Shown: positions 1 to 12,700 of the stretch, in pieces | How positions within the stretch are numbered: position 1 is the stretch's first letter | Layout: every line of letters begins with the position of its first letter | Made by a program: the position numbers and the translations under genes | Notes under the pieces: generated by a model | Told to the model about the DNA's origin: nothing | Databases searched by the model: none | What the model saw: the letters and a program-made list of their open reading frames with translations, nothing else | Source of the DNA: Sanderia malayensis | Lineage: Eukaryota > Cnidaria > Scyphozoa > Semaeostomeae > Pelagiidae | Reading direction: 5' to 3' | Length of the DNA: 64,000 nt | NCBI GenBank assembly: GCA_013076295.1 | Contig: RQOL01000658.1 | Coordinates: 3,412,353 to 3,476,352, forward strand

Positions 1-265
1 CTGATTGAAAACATATAGTTGCATGATCAACAAATTGAACGTTTGGACATTGTTTCACGAAGTCCAAAAAGCTTGTTGTCCCATTATTGAACGAGATTTG
101 AAAACCTTTACAGTAACTCCAAAGTAGTCCAGGAATCCTGAAAAATTTAGAAAAATATCTGAACAAACTAGGCATTGTACTTCTCCCGGAATCCTCTTTC
201 GGCTATCCTATTGCCTGACTGACTAGCTGACTGATTGGTGCGATTAATTTACAAAAAAAGTTCAC

Positions 266-3200
266 CCTTGAATAGGAATCTTTCGTCCATGTTCCTTTAA
301 AGCATGGGAAAGACTTCCACTGACATTGCCTGCGTCCAAATCAACTTTCTTGCTTCGAATATCTCCGCGAAGTAGAGACACGAATTTTCTGCCAGGCATT
401 CCGTCAAAATACACCAATTTTTGTAAACTTGGCAAAGAATCAATATTAAAAGATTCTTTGAAAACAATGCTGTATTTAGCCAGGAACCTGTAAAACAAAA
501 CAATAAATCAAACAATGAACAATGGCATTAAATGATGGCAATGAAAGTGATGGTACGATACAATCAAAACTTCCAAATGAAATACCTACACTGTAAAAGG
601 TAGCCAGTTTCCTGATTGGTCCTCTAATACACAAAAAATCTTTTGTTTCAAAGTCAGGACAGGTTTTGGAGTCGCTGGAGGAATCAAAGTTTCCGGCTTC
701 ATTAAGTCGGACGTACTTTTAAAACCAGAAGCTTTCATTTTCGGTAGATTTGTTTTGACAACTTTGGGCTTCGACTTCTTCTCTGCAGAAGCTGTGGCTT
801 GCTGCAGTGGTGCAGCTGGGTTTTGCGGGAACATGGGCATTCGTGGAGGGGCAGGCGTAGCCACAGACATCAGAGGAGGGATTGGGGGAGGGACAGATAC
901 ACCCCAATAGTGTTTCACTGTAATCTTCGCACCACACACGTCTTGTCCATCCAACCTCACAAGAGCTCTGAAAAATAAAAAACCACGATGACATATTATA
1001 TCAGCATACTTTTTGTATACAGCGGCAAGAAAAAACAAGTAGATTAAGAACCTTACGGACTGATGCATCTACTCAAAACAAAAAAAGAAACAATAGGCTA
1101 TTGTATTTGAACAATAGGCTATTGTATTTAAACAATAAGATTGACGCGAAATTCGCAAGATGCGGGTTATACAGCATGCGATACAGAAGAATACAGTGCG
1201 TAAGTAGCACACATAATATTCACAATGATCTGGATATCGTTGGTGTTAGATTACTCATATTCAGACGAGCAATGCTTGAAGCGTTGTCCAGCTATATATG
1301 TTCATTATCATATGGCACATGAATTTATTCATTTGTTTGTCTTATTTGCACTGAGCTGTACTGAATGTAGGCTATGATTCACAAATAAAACAGAGCCTGG
1401 ATGCAAAATGAACCAACCTGTCCGTTCTGTCAGCAGTCTGAAAACCAATCACACAGCTAACTTGATTATCAATAGGAGACAAAAAGGGGGGAGAGACTTT
1501 TCCGCCACAATTATCAGACAATACACTGAGTCTTGTCATAATCGAGGCTTGACTGACACCAACGGGTAAATTTGAAACCAACAGCTCTGTAGTTCTAATC
1601 GCACTTGCAGCGCTAGGTGTATCCTTTGGCTTTACTGTTACCTGAAAAATAACAAATATAAATATATGTACAGTTATTATGATAAGAATAACGCAAAAAG
1701 AACACTACAATGGTTATAGTTTCACGCTAATACAATCACACACTTTAAGCTAACAATTGTTTAACTACAATTGTTAGCTTGTATTTGACACCTATTTGTT
1801 CACAGTATTGTTAAATATGAGCGTGGTTGGCTGATGCACCCGCTTGAAAGTGTGAAGGCGCGTGCCAATCCATTGGTACGAATCCCATGCGGACGAGAAT
1901 GGGGCACCATGTCACCACGCTTGTTTTTATAATTATTGTAAACATAAGTAGAGTAAATTAAGTAGAGAAAAAAAGAGTAAAAAAACGAGCCAGTCAGCCT
2001 CAAAGAGTTAAAGAGAAGACAAGTGGTACAGTGGCGACCTTGAGCCAGCCGTACGTCACCTTACAACCAGGGATGCCGGAAGCACACTGGGGCACAGGGG
2101 GTCAAACTTTTTTAAAGGGCACCTTTGGGCGTGGTATACGAAAAAAATTTGGGCGTGGCATATTAAAAACAAAACGCTATATAGTGTTAACTGTGAACAC
2201 AAATTGTTTAACAGCGTTCCTGTGTTAAACATATTTGATGAATGAACAGAACGATAGTTTTATAACAAAATGTTGTAACTAAATTAGGAAAATAAGAAGT
2301 ACAGCGGGCAAAACGGTTCTAATTGAATGCACCAAGGTAATTTCTTCTTTGTTCTGTTTTTCCGACAAATTCGCTTGCAACCTCTGGCACATCAATATCA
2401 TGATTGTGCTCCCATAAAAATAAAACCACTTAACACACAATTAAAACTTAAAGAGCTTTTAAGGACCTTTCACTACTACCGTTTGGTCAAGAGAGGTCGC
2501 AAAACAAGAAACGTTAAGAACTAGTCCTTGACCTAGGTTCCTTATAAAAAAACCGTGTATGCTTTGGGTTAAAACGATTCTCTTTCACTTCTTTTGCGAC
2601 GTTTTGACACCTTTTCCTTTGTCTTCAACATCCAATGATTTGCTTTATTATATTGTATATCATGGTGCTATGCTGTATCTAATCTGCTGTTTCAGTTAAA
2701 TACCAAATGGCGATCGTTGATCACAATACGTCTTGTTGTAAAGCAAAAAAGCCGTAATAATTCAAAAAGGGCAGTTCTCGCCCCCCTGCACCCCCTCATG
2801 AAAGGGTAAGGGGGCAGCCGCCCCCCTTGCCCCCCCTGTTCCGGCATCCCTGCTTACAACAAAAAACTCGTTTTCTTTATTGCGTCAAACCTTAGCGTAC
2901 AGCACCATATGCTTAGCGAGACATCGCCTACCGAACTAATGACTACCGTCCCCAGCTCTGGGGCGTATATTCATAAAGAAACACCCTATGAAAATTCTTT
3001 TAGTAATGATAAAAATTACGATTGAGCCAATTGTTTTACAGTCCTCAAAAATCATGTGGAGGAGATGTCCAGAGAATACTAGCAAATAAGACTTTGTAGG
3101 TTGTTACTCAGAGTGAACAGAGGATCGACCTTTTTATAACCAACCCTTACTCACCCTTAAATATAGCACATGTTGTGTTGATTAACTGCAGGACTTACAA

Positions 3201-5110
3201 TCAATTTCTGGCCTCCTACCTGTTGAGAAGCTACAGATTTTGGAATATCAGCAATGAAAAGATCAAATTGTCTTTTCTCGTGAGCGAATCGCAGCAGGTT
3301 GGGTGACGTGTTGGCATTGTGCAGAAGAAAAATGTTGAAATTCGAAGTGAGCTTCAGATCCTTTAACACCATCGAAAAATTCACATCTCCAGATATAAGC
3401 AAAACGGAAGCAGGGTACTTGATAATTTTCGAGAATTTCACCATCAGTTGTTTCAATTTGTCGTCAGCAGCATTCTTTGAAGTTGCGTCAACATGAACAA
3501 CTTGAACCTAAAACAGAAAGCAGCAAAGAAGTGTTGATGACTTGCAGAGCTTCACTTTCCTGTGTCTTCCTTGTCTTTTCTTCAACATCAACATACGCAT
3601 TAAATCAACATCAACATGGCTCATGGCAGTCCATTATATGTCATGATTTCACAATAGCCACGGCAGCTTGGGCATCAAAATAAAAAACTTTGTAAGCATA
3701 CCTCAGATTTGTTTAACTGATCTAGGACAGGCTTCTTTTGCCGCAAAGTATCACAGACGCAAATAAACTCTACCTCACTTCGTCCAGGTAGATAAACGTC
3801 ACGGATTCGTTGGACAATGGCCATTGTTGACTTGCCATTTGGGACGGGACAATTTTCAATGTCCCAGAAGATTCCGATAGGCTCTGGCTTACTAGAATCA
3901 TCTAGGAATAAAAATGTCCACATCAAAATAATTCTAAACAAAGCTTTTAGCGCACATTTAGACAATGCTTCAAGATAATTGAAAAAAAAGATGCTTGTAT
4001 CTTTCCAAAAATTGTTTACCCAAGTCTTTTTCTGGCTTGTGGGAATGCTTTCCTTTATCCTCTTTACATTGAAATTCCAAATCACCCTGATAATATAAAA
4101 CATATCAATTCAGATAAAGTTGACAATATAAGTCCACTTAGGGTGCAAAAGAATTGCAACCATCAACAAAATAACCTCACTATTAAGGTCACTTATTAGA
4201 CCAGACAGCTGTAAAATCTTCTAAAAAGACCATGTTGATATGACCACCCCATAAATGTGACCAATTTGTGTGGTTCATAGGTGACTGTATCAATGGCATT
4301 CGGTCTTACCTCATTGCATGACCCATTGGATGGCTTTTCATCAGCAGATGTTATGGCACTCATAATGTGGTCTTGTAGAGCTGCTTTACTGAAATAGTGA
4401 TTGTGGTTGCAAGTTGGAATTTGGCACTGGCCGTAGCATTTAAGTTCACCATGTGAATCACACCTGGTTAGCTTGATTTCCTTCTCTTGTTTGTGCGGAT
4501 GTCGCTTTGGACAATTTTTATTCAGACAACTCTTCTGTAGCCAATACTCACAAATCACATGTTGACCTCGAGCAACCTTGGGGTGCCTGTATATACAGTC
4601 CTGTAAGAGATTGCAATCATTGGTAATGTGTATAACCATCTAGTAATTAACGTCTGCACTATTTACAGGAAATATTATTAATACACTGCATCTCAAAGAA
4701 GTAAATAATTGTTGGATAACTACAAAGTTTAAATTCCATGATGGGAGAGACTTCTTTCCTTAACAAAAACTGGATACCTTTTTCACACAAGCTTCACCCT
4801 TCATGTAAAAAAGACAATCTGTAAAAGGTTTGATGTCCTTCTTCTTGTGGCTTTCGTCTTTAAGATTAGTTTTGATTTCAGCACCAAGAATGCAAGTTCC
4901 ATTCATCTCATTAGCAGCAACTTCTGCGACTTCTCTGCTGTAAAAATTGACGAAAGCAAATCCTCGCGACTTGCCACTTTTATCTCGCATTAACTTGACG
5001 TTTGAAACCGGTCCGCACTGCTCAAATTCTTTCAAAATATCATCCTCTTCAATTTTCTCATGCAGAGAACCTACCCAAACAGCGTATGTCTTGTTATTTT
5101 CTTCATCCAT
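266..5110 (-). CDS. MARF1: MARF1-like RNA-binding NYN endoribonuclease (5' part, runs off the left edge)
   Basis: Coding exons, 5' to 3' on the minus strand: 4778-5110, 4310-4600, 4020-4086, 3702-3901, 3199-3507, 1418-1641, 590-967, 266-487. All junctions keep frame, giving about 674 codons. Domains in order: RRM (residues 8-82, RNP2 VWVGSL at 11, RNP1 KSRGFAFVNF at 47); CCCH finger C99-C108-C113-H117; second finger C128-C136-C141-H145; a further Cys/His-rich segment; NYN nuclease domain (about 237-390) with acidic residues D244 in FWDIEN, D304, D312/D313 and D338 in SGDVNF; a second RRM (about 401-485); a proline-rich linker; then the start of a LOTUS/OST-HTH domain. NYN, RRM and LOTUS are the parts of vertebrate MARF1, a mRNA-decay nuclease that limits retrotransposons in oocytes. 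The N-terminal RRM plus CCCH block is not how I recall the vertebrate protein. More LOTUS repeats are expected beyond position 1. The start was chosen at the ATG opening the RRM exon. Confidence 0.9.
1092..1135. repeat. Fragment of an AATAGGCTATTG palindromic repeat
   Basis: Two near-direct copies of AATAGGCTATTG lie side by side. The same core sits in the middle of the TA-flanked MITEs at 26708, 35098, 37147 and 45790, so this looks like a decayed fragment of that family inside a MARF1 intron. Confidence 0.5.
1817..1915 (+). repeat. Possible tRNA-derived SINE relic
   Basis: A sequence resembling a pol III A box (TGGCTGATGCACC, about 1829) is followed about 45 bp later by GGTACGAATCC, one mismatch from the B-box consensus GGTTCGANTCC. 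It lies in a MARF1 intron. No full cloverleaf could be drawn, so a degraded SINE is likelier than a tRNA gene. Confidence 0.3.
2060..2860. mobile_element. Non-autonomous hAT-type DNA transposon (785 bp) with intact target duplication
   Basis: The element runs 2068-2852. Its ends are exact 14-bp inverted repeats: CAGGGATGCCGGAA at 2068-2081 and its complement at 2839-2852. Each side is flanked by the same 8 bp, CTTACAAC (2060-2067 and 2853-2860). An 8-bp target duplication with termini starting CAGGG is the hallmark of hAT elements. The inside has no transposase ORF; it holds AT-rich sequence and a G/C-homopolymer-rich right end. It sits in the MARF1 intron 1642-3198. Confidence 0.85.
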
Positions 5111-5345
5111 GTTGTATAAGGATATTGTGAATCTGCTTAATGTGATGGTTAAATAAGCTTTTAAATTATTTTTCCTTTTCCAACATGGACGACTCCCAGT
5201 TTCTTCGTCTCTTCCCAGCACCACTCAACGTTTTACTTGGAATTCGAGCCAACACATGCTCATCAGCCTCTTATTCGAACATTTCAACTTCAATACGAGA
5301 TTTGCCGCAAAATTTGGATCCGGGCGAGAAGATTCCCGCCACAAC
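5111..5345. promoter_or_regulatory. Shared bidirectional promoter interval, MARF1-like / RNASEH2C
   Basis: Only 235 bp separate the start codons of two divergent genes, so both promoters and both 5' UTRs must lie here or overlap. No TATA box was seen on either strand, which fits a TATA-less bidirectional promoter. Alternative in-frame starts for RNASEH2C exist upstream (5256), but family comparison favours 5346. Confidence 0.5.
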
Positions 5346-6024
5346 ATGGCGGCCACGAGAATTACTACAGTGAAATCCGATAAGAGAAATAGAGAGGGGA
5401 AATTGCATTTGATGCCGTGCGAGGTTAAGCATTCCGGTGAAGCAAATGTAGATGAATACTTTGAGACTTGTATCAGAGAGGATAATTCAAAATTGGTGGC
5501 AGAAGCAGGTACTTGTTCGATTTTGGTCGTATATATATCTTTTTAGGCCAAAAGTAAAATTTGCGTTAATGTATTGACTTCATCCTGTATCGTTTGTTAG
5601 ATGTTAAGCAAGTATCATTTCGAGGAAGACCATTAAAAGGACAAAAAATATGCCTACCATCAAACTACAAAGGTAGTCTCGTTTATTTATGCAATTCCTT
5701 ATGACATGATATAAACAACTTTCATAATAATGCCACCTGGCAATGTCTTTGAATGGCAGGTGTCATAATGAAAGAGGAAAGAAAGCCTGTCACGGATGGT
5801 CAAGTTAGTATATCTCCAAACAAATTCAAATCCAAATAGAAGCTGTATTATGATCGGAGTGTTGTACTTTTATTTGAAATTTGTTGCAGGAGAGAACTCT
5901 TGTACCACAGATGTTATTCACAAACTTCAACTACTGGAATTTGGATACAAATCCGAGCAGTAATGACCCCATCTTAAAGGCTTTACAATGGACTCAAATA
6001 TCAAAGGCAGTTAGTATTAAGTGA
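5346..6024 (+). CDS. RNASEH2C: Ribonuclease H2 subunit C
   Basis: Four exons: 5346-5508, 5601-5672, 5760-5803, 5890-6024, joined in phase 1, 1 and 0, encode 137 residues. This is the small scaffolding subunit of RNase H2, which removes ribonucleotides from DNA and cleaves RNA:DNA hybrids in the nucleus. Family marks, compared from memory with the 164-residue human protein, are LHLMPCEV near residue 19, VSFRGRPLKG near 60 and the C-terminal aromatic-rich strand FTNFNYWNLD. The protein is short of the human length mainly in the acidic loop before that strand. The start is the ATG of MAATRITT, as in the family's short N-terminus. It is divergent from the MARF1-like gene and convergent with BTAF1. 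Confidence 0.9.
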
Positions 6025-6773
6025 TGTTTAATGATGTTTGTTTCAAACCCCTCTTTGTTGACTTGCAATACGCGGGGCTCAATACAGCCTGTGTCGTATC
6101 ATGTTAGAACAAATTCCTTGCATCTCTAATCGTAGTGATGATCTTTTTAGTTGCATTGCCAAAATGGTGACAGCGAAAAGACCCTGTGATCAATGAAGAC
6201 CTGCACTATTCAAAATTCCACGGCATTTGAAGCAACTGGGAAACTTGACGCTAACACCATCAACTCACAATACCCAAAACTAATCAACCAATACTGTTAA
6301 AACTCAATGAAATGTAACACTAACGAAATATTTCCTTATATTTGTTATGATGTTATAAATTGAACTAAACAATCAATGTATTTAAAGATTTCTCATCGAT
6401 CATTCATACAAATAAATAAGTAATGAATATTTGAATATTAATATTAATGTTTGTTTTTCTCCTACCTAACACATGGAACATTTTTATACAATGGAATCTC
6501 GATATGACAAACACCACGTCACAACCCCCCCCCCCCCGTTACTTGGGGGCCCCTATACTTAATTATATCTGAGTCAAGTTTGGGAACCCAAGTACAAACA
6601 AATTGTGAAGTGAAATCACTTAATAACGCAAATTGTTGTTATAGAAAATCTTCACTGTTCTTCACATCAAGATTCCATTATATATCTTTATGAATTGCCT
6701 ACAATTATCAGCCTTGTGCGAGGTCATGAATTTGAAAAATACTTTGAATAGTGACGTACTACATTCTATTCTA
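6025..6773. other. Convergent intergenic region, RNASEH2C / BTAF1
   Basis: The region holds the two 3' UTRs. An AATAAA-rich stretch near 6410 on the plus strand is a candidate poly(A) signal for RNASEH2C. A run of C's at about 6527-6537 followed by GTTACTTGGGGGCCCC is a local low-complexity patch. No coding potential was recognised. Confidence 0.5.
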
Positions 6774-9700
6774 TTAACTTAGGCTTTGCATAAAATTATC
6801 TAAATTATATTCATTTTCATACTGTTTTTCGTCCCACAACTCGCCGAGATCTTCCAAAACTGTCTTCAATGACTCCTTCTTGTTCACCTGGTTGCTTTCC
6901 TCTCTTTTCGATGACTTATTCTCTTCCACTGAAAACAGATCCAGCAATTGACTTGTGTCCATTGAATGTAAACTAGAATTGTCTTGTGTTATAATCGTGT
7001 TAGCAATGCTGAGCTTGAACTTTTGCAGCCTGGAAATGAAACAATGGAGCAACAATCAACAATAAAAATAACACGTGACAAGTTTCACCCGGTATAACGA
7101 CTTCTTGGACATCTCAAGGCGGGATTAGAAATGCGCTGAATTGTACATCACGTTCTCTGGTGGCACCACGAAGGGACACATGCCATAGTTATCGCTAGGA
7201 TCGACATTGTAATCCGACATCGTAAACTCGCAAAAGCATACCAAGGATGTGGATTAGGGCGTGGTGCATAAATTTCAAAATTGGTTAAAATTGTGGTACC
7301 CAAAATTTCCTTTATTCGCCCCCTCCCAAAATTTCTTTAGGGCTGGTGCCGCCCCTGACTACCTTTACTTTAACACACTCTGGGGGTATCACAAGAAATA
7401 TCATTAATGCATGGCCAACTGAGGGAGGAAAGTAACTGAGACGAGTCACAATTAAGGAGAGTATCGTTGTATAAGTACAACATGCACGAAGACATGGTAA
7501 GAAAGATCACGGTAAGAAATAATGAAAAGATGTGATATATGAATTCTTGTTGTTATTACCCCATGATTTTTTCTTCCAATGTTCCCCTTGATATCAATCG
7601 ATAAACATTGACAACTTTCTTTTGTCCAATTCTGTGTGCTCTGTCCATGGCCTATAACAAAAGACAATGATATATACACGTCTTTCTTTTACAAAAAAGT
7701 ACTTCCTAAAAAATTACAGTCAAATTTCGAATCTCGAACTCGGTTATATCGAACAACTCGCTTTCTCGAACAGATTCCCATTTCCCCTCGTTCTCTAGGT
7801 GGGTGAATTTAGTTCGGATATCTCGAACTCCCGCCATGAACCAATTTTCATTTCCCCTGCGAGTTCGAGATAGAGAAAATTTATTTCAAAAAACGTGTAA
7901 CGAGTCTTGATATATGACCAAGATAGCTCACTTACCTACTCTTTCTAAAGGCAACCAGAACACTTCGTGTCCTCAAAACTTACATAAATTGAGAACTTTG
8001 CATTTTAAGGGAACATATGCCTTGGTAACAAAATTGTTGGATACCCTAATCCTGGTTTCTTAAAAACAAGTACCCTTAGTCTTAATGTCCACTTTGTTTC
8101 CTTGAAGGTTCTCTTGGGGACAAAATTCCAGGATATCTTCAACATCCCTTCAAATTCGTCATATTTGGACTGTATTCTAGTGGAGCATTTGCTGAACTAC
8201 AAGACCAAACGAACGATGCAACCACAGAGGCCGGCAGATGAACACAAACATCTGTCTTCGCAATGTAGAACATTGCACAATGCCACAAACTTATTACAGA
8301 CACCTTCATTCATTCATAGGCTCCGTGAATCCGTTCATCAGTAATTCACTTGGCAGTAAACTCCGGTTGAACCACCCACGGAAATTCGCACTGCATAGTA
8401 ATCGAGTTGTTCTCGGCTCGCTAGACAGACTGACCCATCGACTACTGACAGAAGACGAGAAACTACAACAAAACGCAAAATCGTGCAATAAAATAACAAA
8501 AACAGTCGGCAATAAGACAATGAGAAACAAAAGCCGGAGTCAGGAGGCGCGCCTTGCTAGTGTGAAAGTTACGGGTGAGCGTATTGCAGATGCCAGAGCT
8601 TTGTCGTCCACGTAATTTCGTAGAGATGGTCTCGCAAATCGTAAATAAGCATGATTGGCGGCAATAACTTCAATAGACTGTCACCCTCGATTTTTCCGTC
8701 GGGTAAATGCCACCAATACTGCACGCAACTTACTGTGCAGACAACAGTTATCAAGTCTGCGTGCTCTACGCACAAAGCAGATGGCAAACGATAGCCAACA
8801 AGCAGCACGAATGCCAAACCGAACAGAGAGTTTGTTCCACGCATATGGCCACAGTACGATAATGCAAGTCCGTCTGCACAAAAGAGAGTATGTAGATAAG
8901 GCAGTGTTTTTTAGTTATCCTCGATCGTCCTATATCAGATTCCAATTGAATGCAGCTACCAGATAACTACTCCCGTGAATCTATATGAAATACGTTGAGA
9001 TAATCAACTATAAAAGGAGTTTATCGGGGGTGATGTATGACAAACGATGAACGAATGTATGTAGTCACATTTACCATATCAATAACTGTATTACATCTTC
9101 AGATGTTAAGAGCATCAATGAGATTGAAGGTGATCGACCAGGGAAATCACATTTCAGCAAAAAAATACAAATGGTTTGTGAGGATGAAACAAACTAGTCC
9201 CTCCCTCATTTACTCTGCAAAGGACAAGCACTTATACGCTCTAAGTATAGAATAGAAGCAAAAAAGTAGACTTAGTTCTCTGTTACTCGGAGTTTCGTGC
9301 ATTCGCAAATATCAGCCAGATTTAGCGTATAATTATATTATATAATTATGATTGCGAAAGCATGAAACTCAGAGTTACAGTGAACTAGTCTACTTTCTTG
9401 CTTCTATTCTATTATATTGCTCTGTACTCATGTATATCGAGCACTGTGATGCCAGTGTAGATACGCTAAATACGAAGTCTGTTTATCAGTTTCCCGTGAG
9501 AGTGCTCAATACATTTATATATTAGTGCTCAATACATTTATAACAGGAATATATTTATTAGTACATCTCCTGATGAGTGGGAAACCACGAAACAGGCTTG
9601 TCGAGATGCAGAACTTAGTCTTTTGACTCTTTTCTCTTCCGCGATACGCTAAATATATACACTCAGAAGAGATCGAAAAATTAGGAACTTTGGGAACTGA

Positions 9701-12700
9701 GGTAGGTAGGCTCCTTGTAAAAATAGCGTGTGCATGGTTGAAGTTTAGAAAACCGCCAAGCCGAGCTCTCTCCTTTCTCTCACATACAGAGGAGGATTCG
9801 AAGACCACAGGGAGACAAAGCATGTATTGGCATTGCGTGCGTGAAAATAATTTTTCACACGCCGTGAAAAATTTAACGCTCTCTTGGCGACACTTGATAT
9901 TCACCTGCAGTGTACAGGCAGAAAAAACCCTCTACTTCATCAATTATTAATGCCTGAATTAATTATATGCATATATATACTGACGTTAGTCGCGTGGCTT
10001 TTCAGTTGACTGTTCCAAGAGAAAATATTGAGAGTTGAGATCAAAGCTCGAAAAAACATCTAACACTTATTGAAAACGAGAGTTATCAAAAAAGGTGAGC
10101 ATTTCTTTTTACATTCTTTTAACATGCGTTTGTATATATATGAAACACAAGTGAATATGAAAAGAGTTTTGTACTAGTCTGATGTACTATTTCTAAATTT
10201 TCGTCAAATTCTCAGTTTGACAAATTATGTGTTAATACGATGCTCGCGTGAGAGTGGTAAAGAGCCACGAAAAAATGAACCGCAACAAACTGAACTGAAG
10301 CTGTGAATTTGTTTACAAAACTCGTTGTAAATAATATTGCAAGATTGATTCACTTAGTCACCAGTCAATTTACGAATATAGACTATGCTTTCAATCTGCC
10401 CGGTAAACCTTCAAATCAAAAAGGCAGTGTGACAAACAAATTAACTTAATATTTTCAGAACGGAATCTCAATTTGAAAAGCTCCGATTGAGTCAAACCTT
10501 TTGGCATTGCAAACAAAACATCTCTTCGAGCTGTTTCATGGCATAATTTACATTGTTATAAAGTGTGTTTTACGAGTCTGAAACTGGCCAGAAATGACAT
10601 TATACAACCACTTTTAAGTATTATGTGAATGCTCGCATAACACAGTATACTTTGCGTAAGCATGCAGAAAGAAAAGTAAGCACGTTTCAACCACTGCACC
10701 TAATTCAAAGGAGATAAATAAAACCAGTAAGTTGCTCTCACATTCGAGTTTCGAGCCATGCCTCGGTCGAATCGGATATTTGACTCGATCGATGACGTAA
10801 TGATGTGATCATTAAACAATGATTCTACGTTGTTAAATAATCAGGGACTTTCTGATATTCTCATTCATCTCGTTGTTTGCTGAGCTGAGCTTTGCTTGCT
10901 GCACGTTCCGGTTGATGTTTCATACGCAATTTCATTGCATGCGTCAGAGGAAACGCTATTACTCATTGCACCATGTGATTGGCTAAATATTAAGTAACAT
11001 GCACCAGGTTGTGATCACACAAATGCGGCGCATAATAACGCCGGGTACAGCGAGGTTTTCCGACCACAAATGGCTAATAGACGCCCTAAAGCGTAACGAA
11101 GTCGCCCAAGGCCCCAACAAAGGCTTCTTGGTAATAAAAATGCATTGACCCATAAGAAAATTTTAAAGCAAATCTTTTGGAATTCTCGCTTGGGAAGCCT
11201 CAGAGTAAAGCTCCTCCACAGCTGCCTTAACCATTGTTTTAATGACAAACGATACTCCCACCCCCATCTCCACTCCCATATAAGAAAATTCTCGGTATAA
11301 TAACCGGAACATCTCGTCTCTTGAACTGTCTCACCAAAGTTCAATGCAGCCTCGATTGGATGGGATCCGATTCCATAAAATACCGTTCCATGTAATACAC
11401 AGGCACATACACTGTGCCTGTATAAAATGTGCACATTGTTGTTAAGATAAGGTCAATGCTTATCAAGTAATCATTCGCCTCGATCTATTTCAACAGACTG
11501 AATAGCTTGTTTTTTCATATCGATTATTCGATAGCAAGGTGCAGATAAAGAGCTTGTAGGGTGTTTTATTATGAGCTAAGGCGACTAAATATCACTGCGG
11601 GAACTCGAAACTTAGAATTGCAAAACCGTTACAATGAAACATCTGGTCCAGCTTAGGTTTGATAAAGTCTCGTCTTAACACTAATTTTCAATCTTTATCA
11701 GACAAATTATCATCAATTTCATTCTACAACGAAATCCGATTATTGATGAAGCAGTTATCAAAACATTACTCAACGTGAATTTTTTGATGATCTTGTGATG
11801 GTAATCTTCATTTGTTATCAAATAGGTTTTGTATTACACTGAACGATGGCAGATAAAACAGTTGTAAATTGAAATTATTCCCTAATACATTTACAAAACC
11901 TGCTCGGATTGATAACCACGAAACTATTGCCACATTTCGAACATTTCTCGTCTGTATTGTTATTTTGCAAGCAGCTTTTTTATCTTCGGAAATTTACTTA
12001 TCTCCTGTTTGCCACGCCATCAAAATCCCAAATTATTTCCCGCGAGATTACAAGGCGTGACCACGCCCCCATTCTGGTTAGTAGGATGCAGCATTCGACC
12101 CCTCACAATAGCTTGCACGTTTAAGACAAGCATTTAATTTGCCTTGGCAGTGGTCATTGTACGTGTGCATTGAATATGTCAACAATACAGAACACAACAG
12201 CACAACAGAAGCTATCTGTTTATGAAGAGAGAGGGTTGAACCAAAGTTTGTGGTCACAGTTGGCTCTCTATAGTTAAAATTGTGCAAACGAGGAATAAAT
12301 AATTGACTAAAATTGAATTAAAAATTTGTAGTCAACGCTGCGCGAATGGAAAATATAGAATTTAATATGCGACATCGAATTGACAAAGATCCAGGTATCA
12401 CGAAGTAAACGTATCTCGTCTTGAATTGTTGCAAAGAATAGCGTGGGTATGTCGACCTTGGTGTGTGTTCTAACGCTATTGTCCCCTTGAAAGTTGATCG
12501 TACCAGCATTTCACATTGTGCGTGTGGAGCAATGAAAACAGGGCCCATGTACTCACGTCATTCCGTGTAAGGCTACTCAGTAATTATTCATGGGGTTGCA
12601 ATCAATCAACAATAAAGTGCGTTGAATAATTGCTGCTGCGTAGCGGAACGAAGTGAAGCGGCTGCGCAGCAGAATATAATCGAGTCCTTCTCGAGAAAAA

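Noticed and set aside
11015..11434. 139-codon minus-strand ORF in the large BTAF1 intron
   Set aside because: Trp/Leu/Arg-rich with no recognisable motif and no splice or promoter context.
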